Assembly: GCF_900091615.1 (NCBI RefSeq)
Contig: NZ_FMIA01000002.1
Coordinates: forward strand, 5,828,001-5,892,000
Direction: 5' to 3'
From: Micromonospora yangpuensis
GTDB taxonomy: Bacteria; Actinomycetota; Actinomycetes; Mycobacteriales; Micromonosporaceae
DNA length: 64,000 bases
Below the pieces are notes generated by a model that was given only the letters and a program-made list of their open reading frames with translations, had not been told where the DNA came from and made no database searches. Shown in pieces: positions 54,634 through 62,961 of the stretch (positions are counted from its first letter, which is position 1; the number at the start of each line of letters is the position of its first letter). The position numbers were made by a program, and so were the translations under genes.

Positions 54634-55392
54634 ATGAGCAGACTGCACGGCACGAAGGACTTCTGGATCGGCGCGCTGCGGGCCGAGGGCCCCGCGTTCG
54701 CCGCCGCCGTGGCGGAAGCACCCCCTGAGACACCGGTCCTGTCCTGCCCCGGCTGGACGGTGAACGACCTCACCCTGCACCTCGCCGGGCTCTACCGGTG
54801 GGTGCACTCCTTCGCCGGCTCCGGTGCCACCGCCGCGCCGCCGCGCCGCGAGGAGACCGAACTGCCGCCGGGCACCAGCGCGCTGCAGCTCTGGCAGCAG
54901 TCGTACGACCAGCTGATGGCCCTCTTCGACGGCCTCGACCCGGAGGCCCCCGCCTGGAACTGGGCCCCGCAGCCCAAGAAGGCCGGCTTCTGGCCCCGCC
55001 GGATGGCCCACGAGACGGCGGTGCACCGCTGGGACGCCCAGCTCGCCATCGCCGCCGGTGACCCGGTCGAGGCGAAGCTCGCCGCCGACGGGGTCAGCGA
55101 GGTGCTGGACACCTGGCTGCCGGCCGGCCGCCGGGCGAAGACCGGCCAGTGGCGCGGGGTGGTCCAGCTGACCGCCACCGACGCCGCCCAGGAGTGGTAC
55201 CTGCGGCTGCGCGGCGAGGGGGTGGCCCTGCTGGACACCGACACGATCCTCGACCACGACGACCACCACGCCCGGGTGCAGGTCTCCGGCACCGCCAGCG
55301 ACCTGCTGCTGGCCCTCTGGGGCCGGATCGCCTTCGACACCCTGTCCGTGACCGGCGACCCCAGCCTGCTGCCCGGTCTGCGTACCGGGTGA
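54634..55392 (+). CDS. Maleylpyruvate-isomerase-type, mycothiol-dependent DinB-fold protein
   Basis: 252 residues, MDMPI/TIGR03083 type. The metal-binding His pattern of the four-helix bundle is TLHLAGLYRW (His) and MAHETAVHRWDAQ (two His). A C-terminal MDMPI-C beta domain follows (from about 150: LTATDAAQEWYLRLRG). Family members use mycothiol or bacillithiol as cofactor. Mycothiol synthesis by mshA lies 3 kb away, consistent but not proof. ATG at 54634 has AGGAGG 5 nt upstream. Substrate unknown. Confidence 0.86.
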   Translation: MSRLHGTKDFWIGALRAEGPAFAAAVAEAPPETPVLSCPGWTVNDLTLHLAGLYRWVHSFAGSGATAAPPRREETELPPGTSALQLWQQSYDQLMALFDGLDPEAPAWNWAPQPKKAGFWPRRMAHETAVHRWDAQLAIAAGDPVEAKLAADGVSEVLDTWLPAGRRAKTGQWRGVVQLTATDAAQEWYLRLRGEGVALLDTDTILDHDDHHARVQVSGTASDLLLALWGRIAFDTLSVTGDPSLLPGLRTG

Positions 55393-55456
55393 CCGCCGGT
55401 ACCAAGGGGTGATCTCCCGCACCGGGCGGTGAGCCGGGCTGGGATCATCGACGACC

Positions 55457-56458
55457 ATGGCGCAACGTCCCACGTTGGAGGAGGTGGCCCGGCGAGCCGG
55501 GGTCTCCCGGGCCACCGTGTCGCGGGTGGTCAACGGCTCGACCACGGTCGCCGGGCCGATCCAGGAGGCGGTCCGGCGGGCCGTCGCCGAGCTGGGGTAC
55601 GCCCCGAACCTGGCCGCCCGGAGCCTGGTCACCCACCGGACCGACTCGATCGCCTTGGTGATGCCGGAGGCGGCCACCCGGGTCTTCTCCGACGACCAGG
55701 TCTTCCCCGGCATCATCCACGGGGTCAGCCAGGAACTGGAGGCCGCCGACAAGCAGCTCGTGCTGATGCTCGCCGGCTCACCGGCCGGGCACGCCCGGGT
55801 ACGGCGTTACACCACCGGTAGGCACGTCGACGGGGTCCTCTTCGCCTCGCTGCACGGTGCCGACCCGCTGCCCGGCACCCTGGCCGCCCTCGGTATCCCG
55901 ACGGTGTGCAGCGGCCGTCCGCTCGGCGAGCAGTCGGTGCCGTACGTGGACGTGGACCACGCGGGCGGGGTGGCCCGCGCGGTGGCCCACCTGATCGACT
56001 CCGGCCGGCGGCGCATCGCCACCATCGCCGGGCCGCAGGACATGGTCGCCGGCATCGAACGCCTCACCGGGTACCGGGACGCACTCGCCGCCGCCGGGCT
56101 GCCGACGCTGGTCGCCTACGGCGACTTCACCCGGGACTCCGGGGCGGCGGCCATGCGGGAACTGCTCGACCGGCGACCCGACCTGGACGCCGTCTTCGCC
56201 GCCTCCGACCTGATGGCGCACGCCGCCCTGCGCACGCTGCGGGACAGCGGGCGGCAGGTGCCGCAGGACGTGGCGGTGGTCGGCTTCGACGACATCTCCT
56301 CCGCCGCCTACACCGAACCGCCGCTGACCACCGTCCGGCAGCCGATCCGGCAGATCGGCCGGGTGATGACCCGCCTCCTGCTCCGCCTGGCCGCCGGCGA
56401 ACAGATCGACCAGGCCACCATCCTCCCCACCACCCTCATCCCCCGCGCCTCCACGTAA
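55457..56458 (+). CDS. LacI-family transcriptional regulator
   Basis: 333 residues. N-terminal LacI HTH: TLEEVARRAGVSRATVSRVV, NGSTTV, hinge LGYAPNLAARSL. The effector domain is a periplasmic-binding-protein fold (ALVMPEAATRVFSDD ... VVGFDDISSAAYTEPPLTTV). It probably senses a sugar, but no sugar operon is adjacent; the GH51 gene is 40 kb away. ATG at 55457. The TAA stop opens a 51-bp hairpin element. Confidence 0.93.
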   Translation: MAQRPTLEEVARRAGVSRATVSRVVNGSTTVAGPIQEAVRRAVAELGYAPNLAARSLVTHRTDSIALVMPEAATRVFSDDQVFPGIIHGVSQELEAADKQLVLMLAGSPAGHARVRRYTTGRHVDGVLFASLHGADPLPGTLAALGIPTVCSGRPLGEQSVPYVDVDHAGGVARAVAHLIDSGRRRIATIAGPQDMVAGIERLTGYRDALAAAGLPTLVAYGDFTRDSGAAAMRELLDRRPDLDAVFAASDLMAHAALRTLRDSGRQVPQDVAVVGFDDISSAAYTEPPLTTVRQPIRQIGRVMTRLLLRLAAGEQIDQATILPTTLIPRAST

Positions 56459-56507
56459 GGAAGGGCCCCCTGTTAACGCTTTCGGTATAGCGGGGTCCCC
56501 TTCTCAC
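56457..56507 (+). repeat. 51-bp hairpin element, copy 8
   Basis: Complete copy whose first bases complete the LacI-gene TAA stop. Confidence 0.9.
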
Positions 56508-56529
56508 CTCCGGCAGCGGGCACCACGCG

Positions 56530-56672
56530 GAGCGAGCGGGCGGACACCACGGGGAGCGCGCGGGCGGGCGGACACCGCGGGGAGCGCGCGGGCGCCGCGC
56601 GGGAAACGGGTCGCGGGAAACAGGGCGCGGGAAACAGGCGCGGGCGCCGCGCGGGAAACGGGGCGCGGGTGG
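56530..56672. repeat. GCGCGGGAAACRGG / GCGGACACC simple repeats
   Basis: Short irregular repeats of GGGAAACGGG-like and GCGGGCGGACACC-like units with no coding sign. They fill the region between the hairpin element and the RidA promoter. Confidence 0.75.
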
Positions 56673-56686
56673 GTGGTGGTCGCGGT

Positions 56687-56692
56687 TAGCCT
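56687..56692 (+). promoter_or_regulatory. -10 hexamer of leaderless RidA-gene promoter
   Basis: TAGCCT, then 6 nt, then GTG at 56699. Confidence 0.5.
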
Positions 56693-56698
56693 GCCGGG

Positions 56699-57112
56699 GT
56701 GCCGGATGCCGTCTCGCTGCTGCGCGTACCCGAACTGAGCGACACCGCCCAGTACGCCTACCTGGCCACCGTCGCCCCGGGATCCCGGCTGGTGTTCACC
56801 GCCGGTGCCTGCCCCCTCGACTCCACCGGGGGTGTCGTCGCCCCCGGCGACCCGGTCGGCCAGGCCCGGCAGGTCATGGCGAACCTGGTGACCGCCCTGG
56901 CGGCGGCCGACGCCCGGCTCACCGACGTGGTCAAGACCACCGTGTACGTGGCGTCGAGCCGGCAGGCCGACCTGGTGTCGGTCTGGCGGGTGGTCCGGGA
57001 CGCCTTCGGGGACCACGATCCGCCCAGCACCCTGCTCGGGGTGACCGTGCTGGGCTATCCGGACCAGCTCGTCGAGGTCGAGGCGGTCGCCGCGGTCCCG
57101 GCGAGGCAATGA
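56699..57112 (+). CDS. RidA/YjgF/UK114-family protein
   Basis: 137 residues, single RidA domain: FTAGACPLD, VVAPGDPVGQARQVMANLVTA, VVKTTVYVAS and a final STLLGVTVLGYPDQLVEVEAVA. The family deaminates reactive enamine/imine intermediates, usually through an Arg in IYxSGQ...xRAxY-type motifs. Here the usual C-terminal R-x-x-x-V Arg context is shifted (VTVLGYPDQ), so it may belong to a divergent subgroup lacking deaminase activity. GTG at 56699 looks leaderless. Followed after 22 bp by the acetyltransferase gene. Confidence 0.85.
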   Translation: MPDAVSLLRVPELSDTAQYAYLATVAPGSRLVFTAGACPLDSTGGVVAPGDPVGQARQVMANLVTALAAADARLTDVVKTTVYVASSRQADLVSVWRVVRDAFGDHDPPSTLLGVTVLGYPDQLVEVEAVAAVPARQ

Positions 57113-57134
57113 CCCGACCGACAGGGACGCTGCC

Positions 57135-58055
57135 ATGACGACCACCGACCGGCCTGACGTACTGGTCCGGGTCGCCCGGGCCGACGACGCACCGGCGGTC
57201 GTGGCGTTGCGGGCCCGGGTCTACCCCTTCCCGGTACGCGGGGTCGCGACTACCCGGCGTACGATCGTCGATCCGCCGCCCGGTGAGCAGCTGGCCGCCC
57301 TGGTCGCCGAGGTGGACGGGGAGGTCGTCGGATGGGTGTCGGCGTACCGCAACGGGCGTACCGCCCGCGGTGACACCGGCGAGGTGTCCACCCTGCACGT
57401 GCACCCGGAGCGACGGGGCCGGGGCATCGGCGGCGCACTGCTGGGGCGGGCCCTGGGCCACCTCACCGCGTTGGGCGTGCGCACGGTCCGGGCCCGGGTG
57501 CTGCCCGACTCGCTGCCGTTCGCCCGGCGGCGTGGCTTCGACCCCGGTCGCGAGCAGCGGTACTCCGCGCTCGACCTGCGACCCGCACCGCCGTCGCCGG
57601 TCGCCCCGACCGGGGTACGCCTGCTCCGGCTGGCCGACGTCGACCCCGGGCAGGTGTACCGGGCCGAGGCGGCGACGGTCGCCGACGTGCCCGACGACGT
57701 ACCGGCCGACACGTTGACGTACGAGTTCTGGCGGTACGACGTCTGGGACGATCCCGGGCTGGACCACGACAGCAGCACGGTCGCCTGGGTCGACGGCGGG
57801 GTCGCCGCGTACAGCCTGGTGCAGGTCGACGGCGACCGGATGTGGTCGGACTACACCGCCACGGTTCCCCGGTACCGGGGGCGTGGGCTGGCCCGGCTGG
57901 TCAAGCAGGCGGCGCTGCACCGGGCGGCCCACGCCGGCGTCCGGATCGCGTACACCGCCAACGACGAGGCCAACGCGCCGATGCTGGCGGTCAACACCCG
58001 GCTCGGTTACCGGGCGGTGGGCAGCCAGTGGTCCTGTCTACGACGGCTCGACTGA
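57135..58055 (+). CDS. Tandem GNAT acetyltransferase
   Basis: 306 residues with two GNAT units. First: VARADDAPAVVALR, VSTLHVHPERRGRGIGGALL (acetyl-CoA loop) and LPFARRRGFDPG. Second: a short N-terminal portion, then YTATVPRYRGRGLARLVKQA and ANDEANAPMLAVNTRLGYR. Substrate unknown. ATG at 57135 with CAGGGACG upstream, probably co-transcribed with the RidA gene. Its stop overlaps the convergent EI24 gene's end by 18 bp. Confidence 0.87.
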   Translation: MTTTDRPDVLVRVARADDAPAVVALRARVYPFPVRGVATTRRTIVDPPPGEQLAALVAEVDGEVVGWVSAYRNGRTARGDTGEVSTLHVHPERRGRGIGGALLGRALGHLTALGVRTVRARVLPDSLPFARRRGFDPGREQRYSALDLRPAPPSPVAPTGVRLLRLADVDPGQVYRAEAATVADVPDDVPADTLTYEFWRYDVWDDPGLDHDSSTVAWVDGGVAAYSLVQVDGDRMWSDYTATVPRYRGRGLARLVKQAALHRAAHAGVRIAYTANDEANAPMLAVNTRLGYRAVGSQWSCLRRLD

Positions 58056-58859
58056 CCGCTGCCCGCCCCGGCTCAGCACGGTCGGTTGGCCGAGACTCCG
58101 GCGGGCCAGCAGCGCCGCGCCGGCCACCGCCGCCGGCATGATCAGGACCGCGCCGAGCGGGATCAGGAAACAGAGGAAGACCGCCACCCCGAAGCCGAGC
58201 GCGGTGGGCCGGTCCGCCTTGAGCGCCGCCCGACGCTGCGCCAGTCCCTTGCCGCGGCGGTAGAAGGGCGCCCCGACCAGCTCGGTGGCGAGCAGCCAAC
58301 CACCGATGGTGGCCCCGACGACCGGTACCACGGTCTGCCCAAGCACCGGGATGAACCCGGCGGCGAAGAGCGCGATACCGATCGGTACCGAGATCGCCAG
58401 CAGCCGCAGCGAGTCGGCGGTGCTGCGCCGCAGTGAGGCCCAGAACGGCACCTCCACCGCGTCCGGGGTGCCGCCGCAGCGCTGCTCCACCCGTTCGGAG
58501 ATCTTCTCGTAGAACGGGTCGCCGACGACCAGGGTGACCGCGGTGAAACCGAGCACCCCGACCATGCCGGCGAGCCCCAGCAGGGCCAGTCCGGCGATCA
58601 CCCGGGTCAACCGCCGGGCGGTCGCCGACCAGTCGTCGGCGAACGGGGTGACCGCCGCCGTCCAGTCGTCGACGAAGTAGATGAGCGCGAAGAAGGCCAG
58701 GCCGAAGAGGACGGCGGTGATCAACGCCGGGATGACGCCGAGCAGCATCAGGCCGGGGCTGCGGACGTAGAGGCCGAGCCCGCGCAGCAGCAGGCCGGCC
58801 CCGGCGAAGAACCGGCCGACGGCGCCGGTGACCGGCGCGGTGATCCTGGGTGCGTTCAC
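58038..58859 (-). CDS. EI24-domain integral membrane protein
   Basis: 273 residues with about six hydrophobic helices; central features are LVVGDPFYEKISERVEQ and PVLGQTVVPVVGATIGGWLL, the pattern of the EI24/CysZ-like family. Family members are putative sulfate or small-molecule permeases; the function in actinobacteria is not known. GTG at 58859 lies 8 nt after a TAGGCT hexamer (58868-58873, minus) and lacks a ribosome site, close to the leaderless pattern. The 218-bp gap to the ABC transporter has only GC-rich sequence. Confidence 0.84.
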   Translation of the reverse strand: MNAPRITAPVTGAVGRFFAGAGLLLRGLGLYVRSPGLMLLGVIPALITAVLFGLAFFALIYFVDDWTAAVTPFADDWSATARRLTRVIAGLALLGLAGMVGVLGFTAVTLVVGDPFYEKISERVEQRCGGTPDAVEVPFWASLRRSTADSLRLLAISVPIGIALFAAGFIPVLGQTVVPVVGATIGGWLLATELVGAPFYRRGKGLAQRRAALKADRPTALGFGVAVFLCFLIPLGAVLIMPAAVAGAALLARRSLGQPTVLSRGGQRSVEPS

Positions 58860-59077
58860 GAGGGGGGAGCCTAGTTCCCCCCGGCCACCACCGCCGCCGA
58901 CCCGACCGACCCACGGGCCGGCCGCCCGCACCGGCCGGGCGGCTGCGGCATCAACCAGTTGGTTGACCGGATCGCTCCACCCCGGGCGGTGGCGGGTCCC
59001 GCCGGCTGGTCGATCCGCCCGGCCGCCGCGCCCGGCAGGCTTCTCCCCGGGTACGACGACAAGCGCGGGGAGGCGGC

Positions 59078-59989
59078 ATGGCACCGGTCATCGAGGTGAC
59101 GGACCTGCACAAGCGGTACGGCGATCTGGTGGCGGTGCGGGACGTCTCGTTCACGGTGGACGCCGGGGAGATCTTCGGCGTACTCGGTCCGAACGGGGCC
59201 GGCAAGACCACCACCGTGGAGTGTGTCGCCGGCCTGCGCGTACCGGACGGGGGCGGGGTGTCGGTCCTGGGGGCCGACCCCCGCCGGGACGCGGCCCGGC
59301 TCCGGCAGGTGGTCGGGGTCCAGTTGCAGGAGAGCCAACTGCCCGACCGGCTCCGGGTCGCCGAGGCCCTCCGGATGTACGCGTCGTTCTACCGCGACCC
59401 GGCCGACCCGGAGCAGCTGATCGAGGAGTTGGGGCTCGGCGCGAAGCGGAACACCCCCTACAAGAGTCTCTCCGGCGGGCAGAAGCAGCGGCTCTCCATC
59501 GCGCTGGCGCTGGTCGGCAACCCGCAGATCGCCATCCTGGACGAGCTGACCACCGGGCTGGACCCGCAGGCCCGCCGGGAGACCTGGGAGCTGATCGAAC
59601 GGATCCGCGACCGGGGCGTGACGATCGTCCTGGTCACCCACTTCATGGCCGAGGCGGAACGGCTCTGCGACCGGGTGGCGGTCATCGACGGTGGCCGGGT
59701 GGTGGCGCTGGACACCCCGGCCCGCCTGGTCTCGGCGGTGGCCCCGGAGCAGCGGGTCCGGTTCCGGCCGTCGGCGCCGGTGGACGACCGGCTGCTCACC
59801 GCCCTGCCCCAGGTCGCCTCGGTACGGCACAGCGGGGCGCACCTGCTGGTGACCGGCACCGGTGACCTGCTGCACGCGGTCACCTCGGTGCTGGCCCGTA
59901 ACCAGATCGTCGCCGCCGACCTGCGGCTGGAACAGTCCACCCTCGACGACGCCTTCGTCGAGCTGACCGGGCACCGCCCGGCCGAGTGA
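59078..59989 (+). CDS. ABC exporter ATP-binding subunit (DrrA-type)
   Basis: 303 residues. VIEVTDLHKRYGDLVAVRDV, Walker A GPNGAGKTTTVE, Q-loop VGVQLQESQLPD, signature LSGGQKQRLSIALAL, Walker B IAILDELTTGLDPQ, H-loop VTHFMAEAE. The Walker B has DEL instead of DEP, otherwise normal. The C-terminal 80 residues resemble the DrrA extension. Pairs with the permease at 60001. ATG at 59078 has GGAGG 6 nt upstream. It may export a lipid or antibiotic under control of the downstream two-component system. Confidence 0.92.
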   Translation: MAPVIEVTDLHKRYGDLVAVRDVSFTVDAGEIFGVLGPNGAGKTTTVECVAGLRVPDGGGVSVLGADPRRDAARLRQVVGVQLQESQLPDRLRVAEALRMYASFYRDPADPEQLIEELGLGAKRNTPYKSLSGGQKQRLSIALALVGNPQIAILDELTTGLDPQARRETWELIERIRDRGVTIVLVTHFMAEAERLCDRVAVIDGGRVVALDTPARLVSAVAPEQRVRFRPSAPVDDRLLTALPQVASVRHSGAHLLVTGTGDLLHAVTSVLARNQIVAADLRLEQSTLDDAFVELTGHRPAE

Positions 59990-60000
59990 GGAGAGGCACC

Positions 60001-60735
60001 GTGTCCGCCTTCCGGCAGATCCTCAAGACCGAGACGAAGCTCTACCTGCGGGACGTACCGACGGTGTTGGCCGTGGTCGGCATCCCGGTCCTGGTCCTGG
60101 TCGTCCTCGGGTTGATCCCCGCGACCCGGGAACCGAACCCGGACTTCGACGGACAGTCGTTCGTCACCTACTTCGCCCCGTCGCTGCTGGTGATCACCCT
60201 GGCGGTGGCGGCGGTGAACGGCCTGCCGACCATCCTGGCCACCTACCGGGAGCGCGGGGTGCTGCGTCGGCTGGCGACCACGCCGGCCAGCCCGGCGGCG
60301 CTGCTCGCCGCCCACCTGGTGGTCACCCTGGTGGCGATCCTGGCCAGCGCGGTGCTGCTGGTGGTGGTCGCCCGACTCGCCTTCGGGGTGCCGCTGCCGA
60401 AGCATCCGTTCGGCTTCGCCGTCGCCCTCGTGGTGGGTACGGCGGCACTGCTGGTGCTGGGGCTGCTCGTCGCGGCGCTGGCCCGGACGACCCGGGCGGC
60501 GCAGGCCATGGCCGTACCGCTGTTCATGGTGGTGATGTTCTTCGGTGGGGTCTACCTGCCCCGGTTCCTGCTGCCCGACTTCCTGGCCACCGTCGGCGAG
60601 TGGACGCCCCCGGGCGTGCAGGCGCTGCTGGACTCCTGGACCGGGACCGCCCCACAGCCGTTGCCGCTGGTCATAATGGCGGTCATCGCCGTGCTCGCCG
60701 GCACGGTCGCCGCCAAGCTGTTCCGCTGGGAGTGA
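60001..60735 (+). CDS. ABC-2 type exporter membrane subunit
   Basis: 244 residues, six predicted helices (VLAVVGIPVLVLVVLGLI, LLVITLAVAAVNGLPTIL, HLVVTLVAILASAVLLVVVA, VVGTAALLVLGLLVAALA, AVPLFMVVMFFGGVYLP, LVIMAVIAVLAGTVAAKLF). Typical partner of DrrA-like ATPases. GTG at 60001 follows GAGGAGAGG 6 nt upstream and begins 11 bp after the ATPase stop, so they share an operon. Confidence 0.9.
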   Translation: MSAFRQILKTETKLYLRDVPTVLAVVGIPVLVLVVLGLIPATREPNPDFDGQSFVTYFAPSLLVITLAVAAVNGLPTILATYRERGVLRRLATTPASPAALLAAHLVVTLVAILASAVLLVVVARLAFGVPLPKHPFGFAVALVVGTAALLVLGLLVAALARTTRAAQAMAVPLFMVVMFFGGVYLPRFLLPDFLATVGEWTPPGVQALLDSWTGTAPQPLPLVIMAVIAVLAGTVAAKLFRWE

Positions 60736-60742
60736 GCCGGAC

Positions 60743-62008
60743 GTGACCAGCGCCGCCGAGCAGGTCGCCGGGCTCGCCGCGTGGCAGGCCCACGAGGCCC
60801 GACTGCACCGCGTGGTGCCGTACGCGGGACTGGTCCTGGGGTCGGTGTTGAGCATCTTCGCGGCGGCCCCCGGCAGCCTCCCGCTGACCGTGTCGCTGCC
60901 CGTCGCCCTGGTGGCCGCCGGCTGGGTCGGCTGGTTCGTCGACCTGCATCCCGGCTGGCGGCAGCGGCGCCGGCTGATGGCCGGGTACTACCTCGGGCTG
61001 CTCGCGTTCGCCGCCGTGCTGATCGTCGCCAGTCCCTGGTACGGCTTCTTCGCCTGGGCCGGTTTCCTGCACGCCGGCCTGGCGCTACGCGGCCGGTGGC
61101 GGCTCGCCGGGGTCGGCGCCTGCGCGGTGCTGGTCGCCACCGCGCAGAGCGCCGGCCCACCCGACTCCCTGGCACACTGGCTGCTCTGGGCGGTGCTGGT
61201 GCTGTTCAACGTGGGGGTGGCCGGCGGGGTCACCTGGTTCAGCACGCTCAACGACCGGCAGCACGCCCTACGCAAGAAGCTGGTCGAGGAGCTGGCCGAG
61301 GCGAACCACCGGCTGGCCGAGACCATGCGGGAGAACGAGGGGCTGCACGCCCAGCTGCTCACCCAGGCCCGGGAGGCCGGCGTGCTGGACGAACGGCAGC
61401 GGATGGCCCGGGAGATCCACGACACCCTGGCCCAGGGGCTCACCGGCATCATCACCCAGCTGGCCGCCGCCGGCCAGGCCCGGGACCGGCCCGCCGACTG
61501 GCAGCGGCACGTGGACACCGCGGTCGCGCTGGCCCGGGAGAGCCTCACCGAGGCCCGCCGCTCGGTCCGGGCGGTACGCCCCGAACCGCTGGAGACGGCC
61601 CGGCTCCCCGAGGTCCTGACCGACCTGGTACGCCGCTGGTCGACGATCAACGAGGTGCCCGGTGAGGTGCACACCACCGGTACGCCCCGCCCCCTGCACC
61701 CGGAGGTCGAGGTGACCCTGCTGCGGGCCGCCCAGGAGGCGCTGGCCAACGCCGCCCGGCACGCCGATCCGACCCGGGTCCGACTCACCCTGTCGTACAT
61801 GGCCGACGAGGTGACCCTGGACGTCCGCGACGACGGCAAGGGCTTCGACGACGACGGCGATCGGACCACGGCGGACGGTGGCTTCGGGCTGGCCGCCATG
61901 CGGCAACGGGTGACCGGGGTGGGTGGCCGGCTGGCCGTCGAGTCCGAGCCGGGCGTCGGGACCGCCGTCTCGGCCAGCGTGCCCGCTCTACCAGGCGCGG
62001 TCGGATGA
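60743..62008 (+). CDS. Sensor histidine kinase, NarL/DesK type (HisKA_3)
   Basis: 421 residues. Six TM helices in the first 170 residues, a coiled-coil linker, HisKA_3 phosphoacceptor ERQRMAREIHDTLAQGLTGI (H226) and HATPase: AAQEALANAARHADPTRVRL, DDGKGFD, GGFGLAAMRQRV. It likely senses membrane state or a small molecule and controls the adjacent ABC exporter. GTG at 60743, 7 bp after the permease stop. Its TGA overlaps the next start (ATGA), so exporter-kinase-regulator form one operon. Confidence 0.9.
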   Translation: MTSAAEQVAGLAAWQAHEARLHRVVPYAGLVLGSVLSIFAAAPGSLPLTVSLPVALVAAGWVGWFVDLHPGWRQRRRLMAGYYLGLLAFAAVLIVASPWYGFFAWAGFLHAGLALRGRWRLAGVGACAVLVATAQSAGPPDSLAHWLLWAVLVLFNVGVAGGVTWFSTLNDRQHALRKKLVEELAEANHRLAETMRENEGLHAQLLTQAREAGVLDERQRMAREIHDTLAQGLTGIITQLAAAGQARDRPADWQRHVDTAVALARESLTEARRSVRAVRPEPLETARLPEVLTDLVRRWSTINEVPGEVHTTGTPRPLHPEVEVTLLRAAQEALANAARHADPTRVRLTLSYMADEVTLDVRDDGKGFDDDGDRTTADGGFGLAAMRQRVTGVGGRLAVESEPGVGTAVSASVPALPGAVG

Positions 62009-62871
62009 TCCCCGGCGGCCCGGCCGGGGACCGGCAGGCGGGTCCCGGCGGCCCGGCCGGGGACCGGCAGGCGGGTCCCGGCCGCCCGGCCGGGGACGGT
62101 GGGACGAGTCCCGGCCGCCCGGCCGGGGACGGTGGGACGGGTTCCGGCCGCCCGGCCGGGGACAGTGGGACGGGTTCCGGCCGCCCGGCCGGGGACAGTG
62201 GGACGGGTGCCGGCTCCGGTGGTGGTGCCGGGCCGGATCCGGTACGCCTGCTGATCGTCGACGACCATCCGGTGGTCCGGGACGGCCTGCGCGGCATGTT
62301 CGCCGGCGACCCGGGGTTCGAGGTCGTCGGCGAGGCCCGGGACGGTGCCGAGGCGCTCGCCCTGGCCGCCACGTACCACCCGGACGTGGTCCTGATGGAC
62401 CTGCGGATGCCGGGCATGGACGGAGTCACCGCGATCGGCCGGCTGGCCCGGTCCGCGCCGACGGTCCGGGTACTCGTGCTGACCACGTACGACACCGACG
62501 CCGACGTGCTGCCGGCGATCGAGGCCGGGGCCACCGGTTACCTGCTCAAGGACGCGCCCCGGGACGAGCTGGTCCGGGCGGTACGGGCGGCAGCCCGGGG
62601 CGAGTCGGTGCTCTCCCCCACCGTCGCCGGACGGCTCATGGGCCACCTGCGCGCCCCGGCCGCCGAGCCACTGAGCCAACGGGAACTGGAGGTGCTGACC
62701 CTGGTGGCCCGGGGCTCGTCCAACCGGGAGGCCGCCGCCCGACTGTTCATCAGCGAGGCCACCGTCAAGACCCACCTGCTGCACGTCTACGCCAAACTCG
62801 GCGTCAACGACCGGGCCGCCGCGGTCGCCGCCGCCTACGACCGCCGCCTCCTAACCCCCCGCCCCTGGTAA
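62005..62871 (+). CDS. NarL/LuxR-type response regulator with 11-residue repeat at N-terminus
   Basis: 288 residues. Residues 3-68 are six tandem 11-residue repeats (PGGPAGDRQAG to SGRPAGDSGTG) coded by a 33-bp minisatellite. A normal receiver follows (RLLIVDDHPVVRDGLRGM, D132 in VLMDLRMPGMDG, KDA) and a LuxR HTH (LSQRELEVLTLVARGSSNRE, then ATVKTHLLHVYAKLGVNDR). The usual family start would be near residue 79, so translation may instead begin internally and the repeats be untranslated; however, ATGA coupling to the kinase supports the long form. Its TAA opens an 80-bp hairpin element. Confidence 0.88.
   Translation: MIPGGPAGDRQAGPGGPAGDRQAGPGRPAGDGGTSPGRPAGDGGTGSGRPAGDSGTGSGRPAGDSGTGAGSGGGAGPDPVRLLIVDDHPVVRDGLRGMFAGDPGFEVVGEARDGAEALALAATYHPDVVLMDLRMPGMDGVTAIGRLARSAPTVRVLVLTTYDTDADVLPAIEAGATGYLLKDAPRDELVRAVRAAARGESVLSPTVAGRLMGHLRAPAAEPLSQRELEVLTLVARGSSNREAAARLFISEATVKTHLLHVYAKLGVNDRAAAVAAAYDRRLLTPRPW
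62011..62208. repeat. 33-bp minisatellite, six units
   Basis: Six 33-bp units in the response-regulator 5' end, in frame, encoding (P/S)G(G/R)PAGD(R/G/S)xxG. Units 1-2, 3-4 and 5-6 are most alike pairwise, suggesting duplication in steps. Confidence 0.93.
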
Positions 62872-62949
62872 GGAAGGGCCCCTTGTTAACGCATTCGGTA
62901 GAGCGGGGCACCCCTCTCACGACCGCCCGTTAACAAGGGGCCCTTCCTT
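62870..62949 (+). repeat. 80-bp hairpin element, copy 9
   Basis: 51-bp unit at 62870-62920, 7-bp spacer, perfect 22-bp inverse arm at 62928-62949. Exactly the same layout as copy 2. Ends 12 bp before the next gene's GTG. Confidence 0.93.
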
Positions 62950-62961
62950 CACAATGGGTGG

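Noticed and set aside
62011..62208. CRISPR-like array
   Set aside because: Units are contiguous 33-bp repeats with no spacers and keep an open frame; a coding minisatellite.
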